Of a DNA stretch of 64,000 nt, positions 48,322-57,540 are shown in pieces. The notes under the pieces were generated by a model. It did no database searches, was not told where the DNA came from, and saw only the letters and a list, made by a program, of their open reading frames with translations. This DNA comes from Nocardioides mesophilus (GTDB lineage Bacteria > Actinomycetota > Actinomycetes > Propionibacteriales > Nocardioidaceae): assembly GCF_014395785.1 (NCBI RefSeq), contig NZ_CP060713.1, forward strand, positions 3,128,501-3,192,500. Reading direction: 5' to 3'. The position numbers and the translations under genes were made by a program. The number at the start of each line of letters is the position of its first letter. Positions within the stretch are counted from its first letter, which is position 1.

Positions 48322-48821
48322 GCGACGTCCAGCTGGGCGAGAGCTTCATCGGGAAGGGGGCGGAGGCGGCGCACGTCAACACCGTGCTCGGCCCTCGGGA
48401 GGGGGCTGTCGGCACCGCCTGGGCCACGGCCCTGGCCGGTCCCACCGTCGGCCACCAGCCGTTCGTGGCCATCCTCAGGCCGGGGCTGCCGGTCAAGCCG
48501 CTGACGCTCTTCGTCAACAAGGCCACGATCGAGGCGGACGCGCACGGGCTGCTGCACTGGGGTCCCGCCCAGGCGGGCATCGCCGCCGGAGTCGCCGACG
48601 CCGTCGCCGACGGGGTGGTTCCCGCAGACCAGGTCGACGAGCTCGCGCTGATCGCCGCGGTGTGGGTGAACCCCGCCGCCGCCGACGCCGACCTCGTCTA
48701 CCGCAACAACCGCGAGGCGGTCAGGACCGCGCTGGCCGCGGGAGCGTCCGGGCACCCCGACCTCGACGACGTGCTTGCCGCCCGCGCCCACCCCCGGAAC
48801 CCCTTCTACGCAGCGGACTGA
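48318..48821 (+). CDS. Formaldehyde-activating enzyme (Fae) homologue
   Basis: A 167-residue protein of full Fae length. GESFIGKGAEAAHVNTVLG holds the conserved His near residue 18 that in true Fae aids condensation of formaldehyde with tetrahydromethanopterin; RPGLPVKPLTLFVNKATI is also conserved. GTG 48318 overlaps the binding-protein gene by GTGA. No methanopterin genes are visible, and Fae homologues occur in sugar-acid-type operons of non-methylotrophs, so the real substrate may differ. Confidence 0.85.
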   Translation: MSDVQLGESFIGKGAEAAHVNTVLGPREGAVGTAWATALAGPTVGHQPFVAILRPGLPVKPLTLFVNKATIEADAHGLLHWGPAQAGIAAGVADAVADGVVPADQVDELALIAAVWVNPAAADADLVYRNNREAVRTALAAGASGHPDLDDVLAARAHPRNPFYAAD

Positions 48822-48826
48822 GCGAC

Positions 48827-49933
48827 ATGAAGATCACCGACATCGTCCTGGACAGGCTGCGCCTCGACCTGGACCCACCGTTCCGGGCGGCCTGGGACCC
48901 GGTCCCGCGTCGCCACTTCGACGCCACGGTCGTGCGCGTCGAGACCGACGAGGGAGTCGTGGGCATCGGCTCGGGCGACACGATGGACGGCTTCGAGGCC
49001 TTCCAGCACCTGTTCATCGGCACCGACCCGATGCGGATCATGCGGCACATCCGGGCGATCGAGACGATCAACTTCCACGCCGGTCGGTTCTGGCCTCTGG
49101 AGGTCGCCCTGTGGGACATCGTCGGGAAGGTCACCGGGGTCCCGGTGTCGACCTTGTTCGGCAACGTGGGGACCCGGATGCCGGCGTACATGTCCACCGG
49201 TGAGCTGAAGAACCCGGAGGAACGCGTGGAGTCCGCGCTCGCCGGGCACGAGCAGGGTTTCCGGGCGATGAAGATCCGGATCGACCGCACCGGCATCGAG
49301 CGCGGCATCGCCTCGGTGCGCGGAGTGCGCGAGGCCCTCGGCGACGAGTTCGCGATCATGGTGGACCTCAACCAGAGCTGGCGGATGGCCGGCGACGTCG
49401 ATCCCGCGCTGGACGTGAAGTCGGTCGGGCGCACGGTGGCGCGGCTCGAGGAGCTCGGCGTCTTCTGGGTCGAGGAGCCACTGCCCTACACCGACCTGCA
49501 CGGGCTCAAGGAGCTCCGGCGCGGCGCCGGACTCCGGATCGCCGGCGGCGAGATGCTGCCGTCGTTCAGCGACGTGCTGACCTACCTCGAGCACGACGTG
49601 CTCGACATCTACCAGATGGACTGCGTGCTGGCGATCGGCATGCACCGGACCCGGACGGCGGCGGAGCTCGCACAGCACCGCAACCGGCAGTTCACGCCGC
49701 ACAGCTGGACCAACGGGATCGGGGTGCTGGCCAACCTGCACGTCGCGGTCGGCGTCGGCGCCGCGCCGTACTTCGAGTTCCCCTACGACCCGACCGGCTG
49801 GACCATCGAGCGACGCGACTTCATGCTCGCCGAGCCGGTGTGGATCGACGACGAGGGCTACGTCAACGTGCCCGACGCACCCGGGCTCGGTGTCGAGCTC
49901 GACGAGGAAGCCGTGAAGAGGTGGAGAGTGTGA
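48827..49933 (+). CDS. Mandelate racemase/muconate lactonizing-family enzyme (enolase superfamily)
   Basis: A 368-residue enolase-superfamily enzyme. The second-strand base motif reads MKIRID. Metal ligands are the Asp in VDLNQSW, the Glu in WVEEPLPY and the Glu in AGGEMLPS; HSWTNGIG supplies the base histidine. The set fits an acid-sugar dehydratase or racemase. It starts 5 bp after the Fae-like gene and overlaps the aldehyde dehydrogenase by GTGA. Confidence 0.88.
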   Translation: MKITDIVLDRLRLDLDPPFRAAWDPVPRRHFDATVVRVETDEGVVGIGSGDTMDGFEAFQHLFIGTDPMRIMRHIRAIETINFHAGRFWPLEVALWDIVGKVTGVPVSTLFGNVGTRMPAYMSTGELKNPEERVESALAGHEQGFRAMKIRIDRTGIERGIASVRGVREALGDEFAIMVDLNQSWRMAGDVDPALDVKSVGRTVARLEELGVFWVEEPLPYTDLHGLKELRRGAGLRIAGGEMLPSFSDVLTYLEHDVLDIYQMDCVLAIGMHRTRTAAELAQHRNRQFTPHSWTNGIGVLANLHVAVGVGAAPYFEFPYDPTGWTIERRDFMLAEPVWIDDEGYVNVPDAPGLGVELDEEAVKRWRV

Positions 49934-51435
49934 GCGCGGAGCTGCTGGGACGCACCCGGGACGAGTGGACCAAGGCCGCCGACAACCTGAGCATCGAGAG
50001 CCGGATGTTCGTCGACGGCGGCTACCGCGACGCCACGTCGGGGGAGACGTTCGAGTCGCGCACCCCGCGCGACGGCAGCGTCCTGGCCCGCGTCGCCCGC
50101 GGCGGGGCCGACGACGTGGACCGGGCCGTGCGGGCCGCTCGGGCAGCCTTCGACGACGGCCGTTGGCGGAGCCTTGCTCCGCGGGCCCGCAAGCAGGTGC
50201 TGCTGCGCTGGGCCGAGCTGATCCGCGAGCACACCGAGGAGCTCGCACTGCTCGAGACCCTCGACGTCGGCAAGCCGGTCAACGAGTCCGTCCGGGTGGA
50301 CGTCGCGTCCGCCGCGTACTGCATCCAGTGGTACGCCGAGGCGCTCGACAAGACCTACGACGAGGTGGCTCCGAGCGGCGAGGGGTCGCTGGTCACCATC
50401 ACCCGCGAACCTCTCGGCGTGGTGGGCGCGGTGGTGCCCTGGAACTACCCGCTGATCATCACCAGCTGGAAGCTGGCGCCGGCGCTGGCGACCGGCAACA
50501 GCGTGGTGCTCAAGCCCGCCGAGCAGTCGTCGCTGTCCGCGCTGCTGCTGGCCCGGCTGGCCGTCGAGGCAGGTATCCCGGACGGGGTGCTGAACGTCGT
50601 CACCGGCCTCGGGCCGGAGGCCGGGGCGGCGCTGGGCCGGCACCCGGACGTGGACAAGATCGCGTTCACCGGGTCCGGTGAGGTCGGCCGGATGTTCCTC
50701 GGCTACGCCGCGGAGTCCAACGGCAAGCAGGTCCAGCTCGAGGCCGGCGGGAAGTCCCCGCAGCTGGTGCTCGCCGACGCCTCGAACCTGACCGCAGCGG
50801 CCGAGGCGGTGGCCTGGGGCATCTGCTACAACGCCGGTCAGACCTGCAACGCCGGCTCACGCCTGGTCGTGGACCGCGCGGTCCGCGAGGAGCTCATGCC
50901 CCAGGTCCTGGAGGTGGCGCGCAGCTTCGTGGTGGGGGACCCGCTGGACCCGGCGACCACCATGGGCCCGATCGTCGACCAGCGGCAGCTCGACCGCGTG
51001 CTGGCCTACCTCGACATCGGTCGTGACGAGGGGGCGGAGGTGATCGGGGGTGCGCGCGTGGCCACCGGGACCGGCGGCTACTACGTCGAACCCGCCGTGC
51101 TCGACAAGGTCTCCAACGACTCCCGCGTCGCGCAGGAGGAGATCTTCGGCCCGGTGCTCTCGGTCGTCGAGTTCGACGGTCTCGAGGAGGGCCTGCGGCT
51201 GGCCAACCAGACCAGCTACGGCCTGGCCGCCTCGGTGTGGACCAGTGACCTGGCGACCGGCCACCGCGTCGCACGGCAGCTGCGGGCGGGCACCGTGTGG
51301 GTCAACACCTTCGACGCCACCGACGTCTTCGCGCCGTTCGGCGGCTTCAAGGCCTCGGGGGCCGGTCGCGACAAGTCGCTGCACGCCCTCGACGAGTACA
51401 CCGGTCTCAAGACCACCTGGTTCGACCTGTCCTGA
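49930..51435 (+). CDS. Aldehyde dehydrogenase
   Basis: A 501-residue NAD(P)-dependent enzyme. PWNYPLIITSWK (catalytic Asn), FTGSGEVGR (cofactor), LEAGGKSPQLV (general-base Glu) and NAGQTCNAGSRL (nucleophile Cys) are all present. Closest in feel to the PuuC/betaine-aldehyde group, which suits the quaternary-amine transporter, but the substrate is an inference. GTG 49930 overlaps the previous stop. Confidence 0.92.
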   Translation: MSAELLGRTRDEWTKAADNLSIESRMFVDGGYRDATSGETFESRTPRDGSVLARVARGGADDVDRAVRAARAAFDDGRWRSLAPRARKQVLLRWAELIREHTEELALLETLDVGKPVNESVRVDVASAAYCIQWYAEALDKTYDEVAPSGEGSLVTITREPLGVVGAVVPWNYPLIITSWKLAPALATGNSVVLKPAEQSSLSALLLARLAVEAGIPDGVLNVVTGLGPEAGAALGRHPDVDKIAFTGSGEVGRMFLGYAAESNGKQVQLEAGGKSPQLVLADASNLTAAAEAVAWGICYNAGQTCNAGSRLVVDRAVREELMPQVLEVARSFVVGDPLDPATTMGPIVDQRQLDRVLAYLDIGRDEGAEVIGGARVATGTGGYYVEPAVLDKVSNDSRVAQEEIFGPVLSVVEFDGLEEGLRLANQTSYGLAASVWTSDLATGHRVARQLRAGTVWVNTFDATDVFAPFGGFKASGAGRDKSLHALDEYTGLKTTWFDLS

Positions 51436-51487
51436 ACCCCTGCTCCTCCCGCACATCCCCCGACGCAGCCCCCGGAAGGTGCTTCAC

Positions 51488-52390
51488 GTGAACGTTGGCT
51501 TCATCGGACTCGGGCACATGGGCGGCCCGATGTCCCTCAACCTGCTCCGTGCCGGGATCGCCGTCACGGTGCACGACCTGCACCGGGACGCCGCCGAGCA
51601 GCAGCTCGCGCTCGGCGCCACCTGGGCGGACTCGCCGGCCCGGCTGGCCGCCCAGGTCGACGTCCTGGTGACGATGCTGCCCGGGCCCCGCCAGGTCGAG
51701 GCGGTGCTGCTCGCCACCGGGGTGGCCGAGGCGCTGCCGGCCGGGTCGGTCTGGCTGGACATGTCCACGTCCACGCCGGAGGCGGCCCGCAACGTCGGGG
51801 TGGTCCTCGAGCGCCGCGGCGTGCACCGGCTGGACGCGCCGGTGAGCGGGATGGCGAAGGGCGCCACCGACGGCACCCTGCAGATCTTCGTCGGCGGTGA
51901 GGCAGCGGTGCTGCAGCGCTGCCGCCCGCTGCTGGAGGTCATGGGAGACCCGGAGCGGATCTTCCACGTCGGAGGTCACGGGGCCGGCTACACCGTCAAG
52001 CTGATGGTCAACCTGCTCTGGTTCTGCCACCTGGTCGCCTCGGCGGAGGTGCTGACGATGGGCGTGAAGGCGGGCGTCGACCTGGAGGTGCTGCGGCAGT
52101 CGCTGATCGCCAGCCCGGCGCAGTCCAACTTCCTCGAGAACGACGTGCTCGGGATCCTCGAGCGCGGGGACTACGACGAGTCCTTCGCCATGGTGCTGGC
52201 CTGCAAGGACCTGGGCCTGGCCGTGGACCTCTCCCGCGACGTCGGCGTACCCGTCGAGCTGTCCGCGCTCGTCGAGCAGATCTACCGGCGCGGCAAGGCG
52301 AAGTACGGCGACCTGGCCGGCGAGATGATCCCGGTGCGGCTCTACGAGGACCTCGCCGGGCTCGAGCTGCGACTGCCGAAGGGAGCCTGA
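51488..52390 (+). CDS. NAD(P)-dependent beta-hydroxyacid dehydrogenase (HIBADH family)
   Basis: A 300-residue enzyme: GFIGLGHMGGPMSLNLL (cofactor loop and substrate signature), DAPVSGMAKGATDGTL, and GHGAGYTVKLMVN with the catalytic Lys. The family oxidises 3-hydroxyisobutyrate, tartronate semialdehyde and related acids. GGAAGGTG lies before GTG 51488. Confidence 0.9.
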   Translation: MNVGFIGLGHMGGPMSLNLLRAGIAVTVHDLHRDAAEQQLALGATWADSPARLAAQVDVLVTMLPGPRQVEAVLLATGVAEALPAGSVWLDMSTSTPEAARNVGVVLERRGVHRLDAPVSGMAKGATDGTLQIFVGGEAAVLQRCRPLLEVMGDPERIFHVGGHGAGYTVKLMVNLLWFCHLVASAEVLTMGVKAGVDLEVLRQSLIASPAQSNFLENDVLGILERGDYDESFAMVLACKDLGLAVDLSRDVGVPVELSALVEQIYRRGKAKYGDLAGEMIPVRLYEDLAGLELRLPKGA

Positions 52391-52391
52391 G

Positions 52392-53579
52392 ATGGACGCG
52401 CGCTCGCGGGTGCTCACCAGACTGGCGGACCTCAACCTCAGCCTGGAGCCGAACGCCCATGTGGAGCTGGGGGCCGGCGCCGTGGCCAGGCTGCCGCAGG
52501 CCCTGGCAGCGGTCGGCCAGCGCCGCGCGTTCGTGGTCACCGACAGAGGTCTGCGGGCGACCGGGATCGTGGACCGCGTGCTGGACCTGCTGCGCGAGGC
52601 GGGCATCGAGACAGACCTCTTCGACGGCGTCGAGCCGAACCCCTCGACGGACTCCATCGACCAGGCCGCCGAGCAGGTGCGGCAGTTCGGCGAGGCCGCC
52701 GTGGTCGCGGTCGGAGGCGGGTCCGCGCTCGACGCCGCCAAGGGCATCGCCCTGCTGGCGGCCAACCCCGGGGTCGCCGCCGACTACGACTACCGCGCCG
52801 TCCCGCAGTCACCGGGCCGGCCGATCGTGGCCGTCCCGACGACGGCGGGCACCGGGGCGGAGACCAACGGCTTCGGCGTCATCGAGGACCGGACCGCCCG
52901 CTGCAAGGTCTACCTCGGCCACGGGTCGGTGCGGCCCCGGCAGGTCATCCTGGACCCCGAGCTGACCCTCGGCCTACCCGCGCTGGCGACCGCCGCCACC
53001 GGCATGGACGCACTGGTCCACGGCATCGAGTCGCTGGCCTCGCGGGGAGCGAACCCGTTCTCGGTGGCCTACGCCACCCAGGCGGTGACGCTGGTCGCCG
53101 ACAGCCTGGTGGCCGCGGTGGAGGACGGATCCGACCTCGAGGCCCGGTCCCGGCTGCTGGTCGGCTCCCACCTGGCCGGGCTCGCGCTCTCCCTCAGCGG
53201 GCTCGGGCTCGTGCACGGGATCGCGCACGCGGTGACCAACCACTGCGGGGCACCGCACGGGCTCGCCCTCACTTCGGTGCTCGACGAGGTGATGAGCCGT
53301 TCGGTGCCGGCGGCGACCGGCCCCTACGCGGTCGTCGCCACGGCGATGGGAGTGGGCTCGTCCGCGTCGAGCGCGGAGGAGAACGCCCGGGCCGCGGTGC
53401 GCGCGGTGCGCGAGCTGGCCGACCGGGTGCAGGCGCGGCTGCCGCTGCGCGAGCTCGGCCTGCAGCAGGACGCGGTGGCCGCCGTGGCGCGCGGCGCGCT
53501 GGCCGATGCGGTCAGCAGCAACCATCCACGGCAGTTCTCCCAGGCCGAGGTCGAGCAGGTCCTGGTGGGTGCGTGGTGA
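52392..53579 (+). CDS. Iron-containing alcohol dehydrogenase
   Basis: A 395-residue type III alcohol dehydrogenase. GGGSALDAAKGIAL binds NAD, PTTAGTGAE follows, and iron ligands are the Asp and His in GMDALVHGIE and the His residues in GLVHGIAHAV and CGAPHG. It starts 1 bp after the preceding stop. It probably oxidises an alcohol or hydroxyacid whose aldehyde feeds one of the two aldehyde dehydrogenases. Confidence 0.92.
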   Translation: MDARSRVLTRLADLNLSLEPNAHVELGAGAVARLPQALAAVGQRRAFVVTDRGLRATGIVDRVLDLLREAGIETDLFDGVEPNPSTDSIDQAAEQVRQFGEAAVVAVGGGSALDAAKGIALLAANPGVAADYDYRAVPQSPGRPIVAVPTTAGTGAETNGFGVIEDRTARCKVYLGHGSVRPRQVILDPELTLGLPALATAATGMDALVHGIESLASRGANPFSVAYATQAVTLVADSLVAAVEDGSDLEARSRLLVGSHLAGLALSLSGLGLVHGIAHAVTNHCGAPHGLALTSVLDEVMSRSVPAATGPYAVVATAMGVGSSASSAEENARAAVRAVRELADRVQARLPLRELGLQQDAVAAVARGALADAVSSNHPRQFSQAEVEQVLVGAW

Positions 53580-55087
53580 CCGGGCTGACCGAGGACCGGA
53601 GCGCGGGCGCGGCGAGGAGGGACGCGCTTGCGGCCGCCGAGAGCTCCGTGCTGGCAGAGGCCGGCACCGGCGCCTACATCGGCGGGTCATGGGTGGAGGC
53701 CGGCAGCGGCCGCACCCTGGAGGTCCTGGACCCCGCCACCGAGCGGGTGCTGGCCTCGGTCGCCGACGCCGGCCCGGCGGACGGCCTGGCCGCGCTGGAC
53801 GCCGCCTGCGCGGCGCAGAGCGACTGGGCCGCCAGCCCGCCCCGGCAGCGGGCGGAGGTGCTGCGTGCCGCGTTCGAGCTGCTCACCGCCCGCGCGGAGG
53901 AGATGGCGCTGCTGATCACGCTCGAGATGGGCAAGCCGCTCGCGGAGTCCCGCGGCGAGGTGGCCTATGCCGCCGAGTTCCTGCGCTGGTTCGCCGAGCA
54001 GGCCGCGCACGTCGGCGGGACCTACCGCCAGGCGCCCGCCGGCGGGCAGCGGTTGATCACGCACCGGCAGCCGGTCGGACCGTGCCTGCTGATCACGCCG
54101 TGGAACTTCCCGCTGGCGATGGGCACCCGCAAGGTGGGTGCTGCGATCGCGGCCGGCTGCACCATGGTGCTCAAGCCCTCGGAGCTGACGCCGCTGGCGA
54201 GCATGGCGCTGGCCCGGGTGCTGACCGAGGCCGGCCTCCCACGGGGCGTGCTCAACGTGGTGACCACCACCGAGGCCCCCGCGCTGGTGGCGCCGGTGAT
54301 GGCAGACCCGCGGCTGCGCAAGGTCTCCTTCACCGGGTCCACCCCCGTCGGCAAGGTGCTGCTGCGCCAGGCGGCGGACAACGTGCTGCGCACCTCGATG
54401 GAGCTCGGCGGCAACGCCGCGCTCCTCGTCTTCGACGACGCCGACCTCGAGGCCGCCGTCGAGGGCACGATGGTGGCCAAGATGCGCAACATGGGGCAGT
54501 CCTGCGTCGCGGTCAACCGCGTCCTGGTGCACCGCGACGTCGCTGCGGACTTCACCGCCGCGCTCGCCGGGCGGATGGGCTCGCTCACGCTGGGCCGGGG
54601 CACCGACGCCGGGGTGGAGGTGGGACCGCTGATCGACGCCCGCCAGCGCAGCAAGGTCGCGGAGCTGGTCCGGGACGCGGTGGGGGCGGGGGCCGGCACC
54701 CTGGTCGGGGGTACGGCGCCGTCACGCACCGGCTTCTTCTACGAGCCGACCGTGCTGGTCGACGTACCCACCTCCGCGCGGATCCACCGCGAGGAGGTGT
54801 TCGGACCCGTCGCCGCCGTCACCACGTTCGCCGACGAGGCCGAAGCGCTCCGGATCGCCAACGACACCGAGTTCGGCCTGGTCGGCTATGTGTTCACCCG
54901 GGACGTTTCGCGGGCGGTGCGCGTCGCGGAGGGGCTGGAGACCGGCATGGTCGGCATCAACCAGGGCCTGGTCAGCAACCCGGCCGGGCCGTTCGGCGGG
55001 GTCAAGCAGTCCGGCCTCGGCCGGGAGGGCGGCGACGAGGGCGTGGAGGAGTACCTGGAGACGAAGTACATGGCCCTCGCGCTGTGA
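53576..55087 (+). CDS. gabD: Succinate-semialdehyde dehydrogenase-type aldehyde dehydrogenase
   Basis: A 503-residue enzyme: PWNFPLAMGTRKVGAA, FTGSTPVGK, MELGGNAALLVF and MGQSCVAVNR with the nucleophile Cys. Wording matches the GabD branch. GTG 53576 overlaps the previous stop by GTGA; GTG 53573 is an alternative. Last gene of the ten-gene operon. Confidence 0.88.
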   Translation: MTGLTEDRSAGAARRDALAAAESSVLAEAGTGAYIGGSWVEAGSGRTLEVLDPATERVLASVADAGPADGLAALDAACAAQSDWAASPPRQRAEVLRAAFELLTARAEEMALLITLEMGKPLAESRGEVAYAAEFLRWFAEQAAHVGGTYRQAPAGGQRLITHRQPVGPCLLITPWNFPLAMGTRKVGAAIAAGCTMVLKPSELTPLASMALARVLTEAGLPRGVLNVVTTTEAPALVAPVMADPRLRKVSFTGSTPVGKVLLRQAADNVLRTSMELGGNAALLVFDDADLEAAVEGTMVAKMRNMGQSCVAVNRVLVHRDVAADFTAALAGRMGSLTLGRGTDAGVEVGPLIDARQRSKVAELVRDAVGAGAGTLVGGTAPSRTGFFYEPTVLVDVPTSARIHREEVFGPVAAVTTFADEAEALRIANDTEFGLVGYVFTRDVSRAVRVAEGLETGMVGINQGLVSNPAGPFGGVKQSGLGREGGDEGVEEYLETKYMALAL

Positions 55088-55104
55088 CCCCGCCGGGCCG
55101 AGCG

Positions 55105-55515
55105 TCAGGAGGAGCGGCTCTCCCGGGTGCGGCGGCCGTTCTCCTTCTTGATCGCCTCCACCAGGTCGTCCTTGTCCATGCGTGAGCGGCCGGGGATGTC
55201 GAGCTTCTTGGCGACCTCGTAGAGGTGGCTCTTGGACGCGTTCGCGTCGACACCCTCCGCCGTCCCGCCGCCGCCCCGACGCGCCGGGGCCCCGGACTTC
55301 GAGGCCTGCTCGTCGGAGGGGCCGCGCTGCTCCTTGGGCTCCCAGTGGTCCCCGACCTTCTCGAAGCCGTGCTTCAGGGCCGAGAAGGCGGTGCGGTGGG
55401 CGCGCTCGCCCTCTCCGTAGGAGTCCACCGCGGAGTCGTGGGCCTCGGACCAGGTGCGCTGGGCCTTCTCCGGCGACCGCTGCAGGGTCGAGGGGAGGTC
55501 TTCCTTCTTCGGCAT
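55105..55515 (-). CDS. ChaB-domain protein with Rho N-terminal-like domain
   Basis: A 136-residue protein. The N-terminal ChaB domain (PKKEDLPSTLQRSPEKAQRTW, to about residue 60) is followed by a Gly/Arg linker and a SAP/Rho-N-like helix-extended-loop-helix (KSHLYEVAKKLDIPGRSRMDKDDLVEAI). The latter usually binds nucleic acid. AAGGAG lies 6 bp before ATG 55515. Function unknown; such proteins are common next to stress genes in actinobacteria. Confidence 0.85.
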   Translation of the reverse strand: MPKKEDLPSTLQRSPEKAQRTWSEAHDSAVDSYGEGERAHRTAFSALKHGFEKVGDHWEPKEQRGPSDEQASKSGAPARRGGGGTAEGVDANASKSHLYEVAKKLDIPGRSRMDKDDLVEAIKKENGRRTRESRSS

Positions 55516-55548
55516 CTCGAGCTCCTTCCTGTACGTCGTCCCGCTCGG

Positions 55549-55562
55549 AGGACGAGGGTCCT
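55549..55562. promoter_or_regulatory. Weak DosR/DevR-like palindrome
   Basis: AGGACGAGGGTCCT has perfect AGGAC/GTCCT arms around 4 bp and resembles the DosR core at 9 of 14 positions. It lies 34 bp upstream of the ChaB gene. It could equally be an unrelated palindrome. Confidence 0.3.
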
Positions 55563-55629
55563 TCACCTGTCCGGCTACCCGGTCGGGTCCCTCGGTATGC
55601 ACGCGCATCGTCGCGGCCGGAGGTGCCTA

Positions 55630-56370
55630 TCACGCCATGGAGAGCAGGAAGGCCGCGGCGAAGCCGACCACCGTGACCATGCCGACGAGCGAGCCGGCGT
55701 GCTCGACCGACTCGGGAAGCATGGTGTCGGCCAGCATCGTCAGGATCGCGCCTGCGGCGAACGCCTGGATGATCGCGATCACGAGGGGCGATGCACCGGC
55801 GAGCAGCCCGAACCCGAGCGCGGCCGCGAGCGCCGACATCGCGGTCACGAGCGCCCAGACGCCGAAGATGTAGCGGTGCGAGTGGCCGGCCGCCTTCATG
55901 CCGGCCGAGGCCGAGAGGCCCTCGGGCACGTTGGAGAGGAAGACCGCGGCGACCACCGCGACGCCGACGCTGCCCCCACCGATCAGGCTGACGCCGATCG
56001 CCGCGGACTCCGGGATGCCGTCCAGCAGCGAGCCGAGCACCAGGGCTCCGGCGCCCGCGCCGTTGCTGCTCGAGCCGCCGCCGGTGCCGGTGGGGTTCTT
56101 GCGACGGTGCCCGCCGCGCTGGTCCACCCACCAGTCTCCGATCCAGAAGACCAGCGACCCGGCGGCGAGTCCGGCGAGCACCGCGGTGCCGCCTCCCCGG
56201 TCGAAGGCCTCGCTGGTCAGCTCGAACGCCAGCGCGCTGATCAGCACGCCGGACCCGAAGGCCATCGTCAGCCCCACCACCTTGATGGGGATCTTCAGCA
56301 GGGTCGCCAGAGCGGCGCCGACCAGCAGCGCCGCACCGGCGACGAAGCCCCACCACGCGGCCATGAGCAT
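55630..56370 (-). CDS. ZIP-family metal transporter
   Basis: A 246-residue membrane protein with about eight helices. The metal-site helices read LDGIPESAAIGVSL and LSNVPEGLSASAGM. The first usually carries His-x-x-x-Glu; here it is Asp-Gly-Ile-Pro-Glu, so metal choice may differ. A Gly/Ser/Arg loop (about 85-105) replaces the usual His-rich loop. It begins 6 bp after the enolase-family gene. ATG 56370 or 56364. Confidence 0.82.
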   Translation of the reverse strand: MLMAAWWGFVAGAALLVGAALATLLKIPIKVVGLTMAFGSGVLISALAFELTSEAFDRGGGTAVLAGLAAGSLVFWIGDWWVDQRGGHRRKNPTGTGGGSSSNGAGAGALVLGSLLDGIPESAAIGVSLIGGGSVGVAVVAAVFLSNVPEGLSASAGMKAAGHSHRYIFGVWALVTAMSALAAALGFGLLAGASPLVIAIIQAFAAGAILTMLADTMLPESVEHAGSLVGMVTVVGFAAAFLLSMA

Positions 56371-56376
56371 GTCGGA

Positions 56377-57540
56377 TCACCGATCTTTCGAAGGAGGAGA
56401 AGGAGGAGAAGGGGAAGAGGTCGCCGGACCGGAGGTCGTGGCGGCCACCTCGTAGGTGCCCACCACCTCCGGCCGGCATTCCAAGCCGTGTCCCGGGCGG
56501 TCCAGGCGGGGGGAGACGGTACCGCCGGCGGGGTCGAGGGCCCCGTCGAAGAGCATCGACTCGATCCGGACGTGGTCGTGGAACCACTCGAGGTGGCGCA
56601 CGTTCGGGGTGGCGGCGGCAGCCGGGGCGTGCAGGTTCGGGGCGCAGTGCGCGGAGAGCTCCAGGCCGTGCCCGGCCGCGACGGCGGCGGCCCGGAACCA
56701 CGCGGTGTAGCCGCCGGCGCGGGTGGCATCGGCCTGCAGGCAGTCGACGGCGCCGGCGGCGCACATCCGGGTGAAGTACTGCACGTCGGTGCCGTACTCA
56801 CCCGCCGTGACGTCGGCGTCGACGCGGGCCCGCACCCGGGCCAGGCCGGCGAGGTCGTCGGAGCTGACCGGCTCCTCGAGCCAGTGGACGTCCGCGTCGG
56901 CGACGTCGCGGAGCATCCGGACCGCCTGCTTGACCGACCAGGCGCCGTTGGCGTCGATGAACAGCTCCGCGGCGGGCCCGATGCTCCGGCGGGCCAGCTC
57001 GATGCGGTGCCGGTCCCGCTCCGGGCAGGTCCCGTCACTCTCGCCGACCTTGATCTTCACCCGCGGGATGCCCTGCTCGTGGACCCAGCCGGTGAGCTGC
57101 TCGACGGTGCGGTCGTCGTCGTACGTCGTGAAGCCGCCGCTCCCGTAGACGGGCACCTGCTCGTGGGCGGCGCCGAACAGGGCGACCATCGGCAGCCCCA
57201 GCAGACGGGCCTTGAGGTCCCACAGCGCGACGTCGACGGCGCTGACCGCATAGCCGGCCACCCCGGCCCGGGTGCTGTTGCGCACCGCCCGGACCATCGC
57301 CGCCCAGGCAGCCGGCACGGCCATCGGGTCGCGGCCGACGAGCTCGGGGGTGAGCTGGTCGCGCACCACCTCGGCACACGCCGCCGGACCGTAGGTCCAG
57401 CCGGTGCCGGTCGCCGAGCCGCTGTGGACCTGGACCAGCACCATCGTGGTCGAGTCCCACCGGGCCGTGCCGTCGGCCTCCGGCTGGTCGGTGGGGACGG
57501 TGAGGACCCGGACGGTCAGGCCGTCGACGCGGCGGCTCAC
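56377..57540 (-). CDS. Mandelate racemase/muconate lactonizing-family enzyme (enolase superfamily)
   Basis: A 387-residue enzyme with the KxK base motif (RVKIKVGE), metal ligands in FIDANGAW, WLEEPVSSDD and TAGEYGTD, and the base His in LSAHCAPNLH. The set is typical of acid-sugar dehydratases or racemases. A Ser/Pro tail of about 18 residues is probably disordered. GTG 57540 overlaps the TPP-enzyme stop by GTGA. Confidence 0.87.
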   Translation of the reverse strand: MSRRVDGLTVRVLTVPTDQPEADGTARWDSTTMVLVQVHSGSATGTGWTYGPAACAEVVRDQLTPELVGRDPMAVPAAWAAMVRAVRNSTRAGVAGYAVSAVDVALWDLKARLLGLPMVALFGAAHEQVPVYGSGGFTTYDDDRTVEQLTGWVHEQGIPRVKIKVGESDGTCPERDRHRIELARRSIGPAAELFIDANGAWSVKQAVRMLRDVADADVHWLEEPVSSDDLAGLARVRARVDADVTAGEYGTDVQYFTRMCAAGAVDCLQADATRAGGYTAWFRAAAVAAGHGLELSAHCAPNLHAPAAAATPNVRHLEWFHDHVRIESMLFDGALDPAGGTVSPRLDRPGHGLECRPEVVGTYEVAATTSGPATSSPSPPSPPSKDR

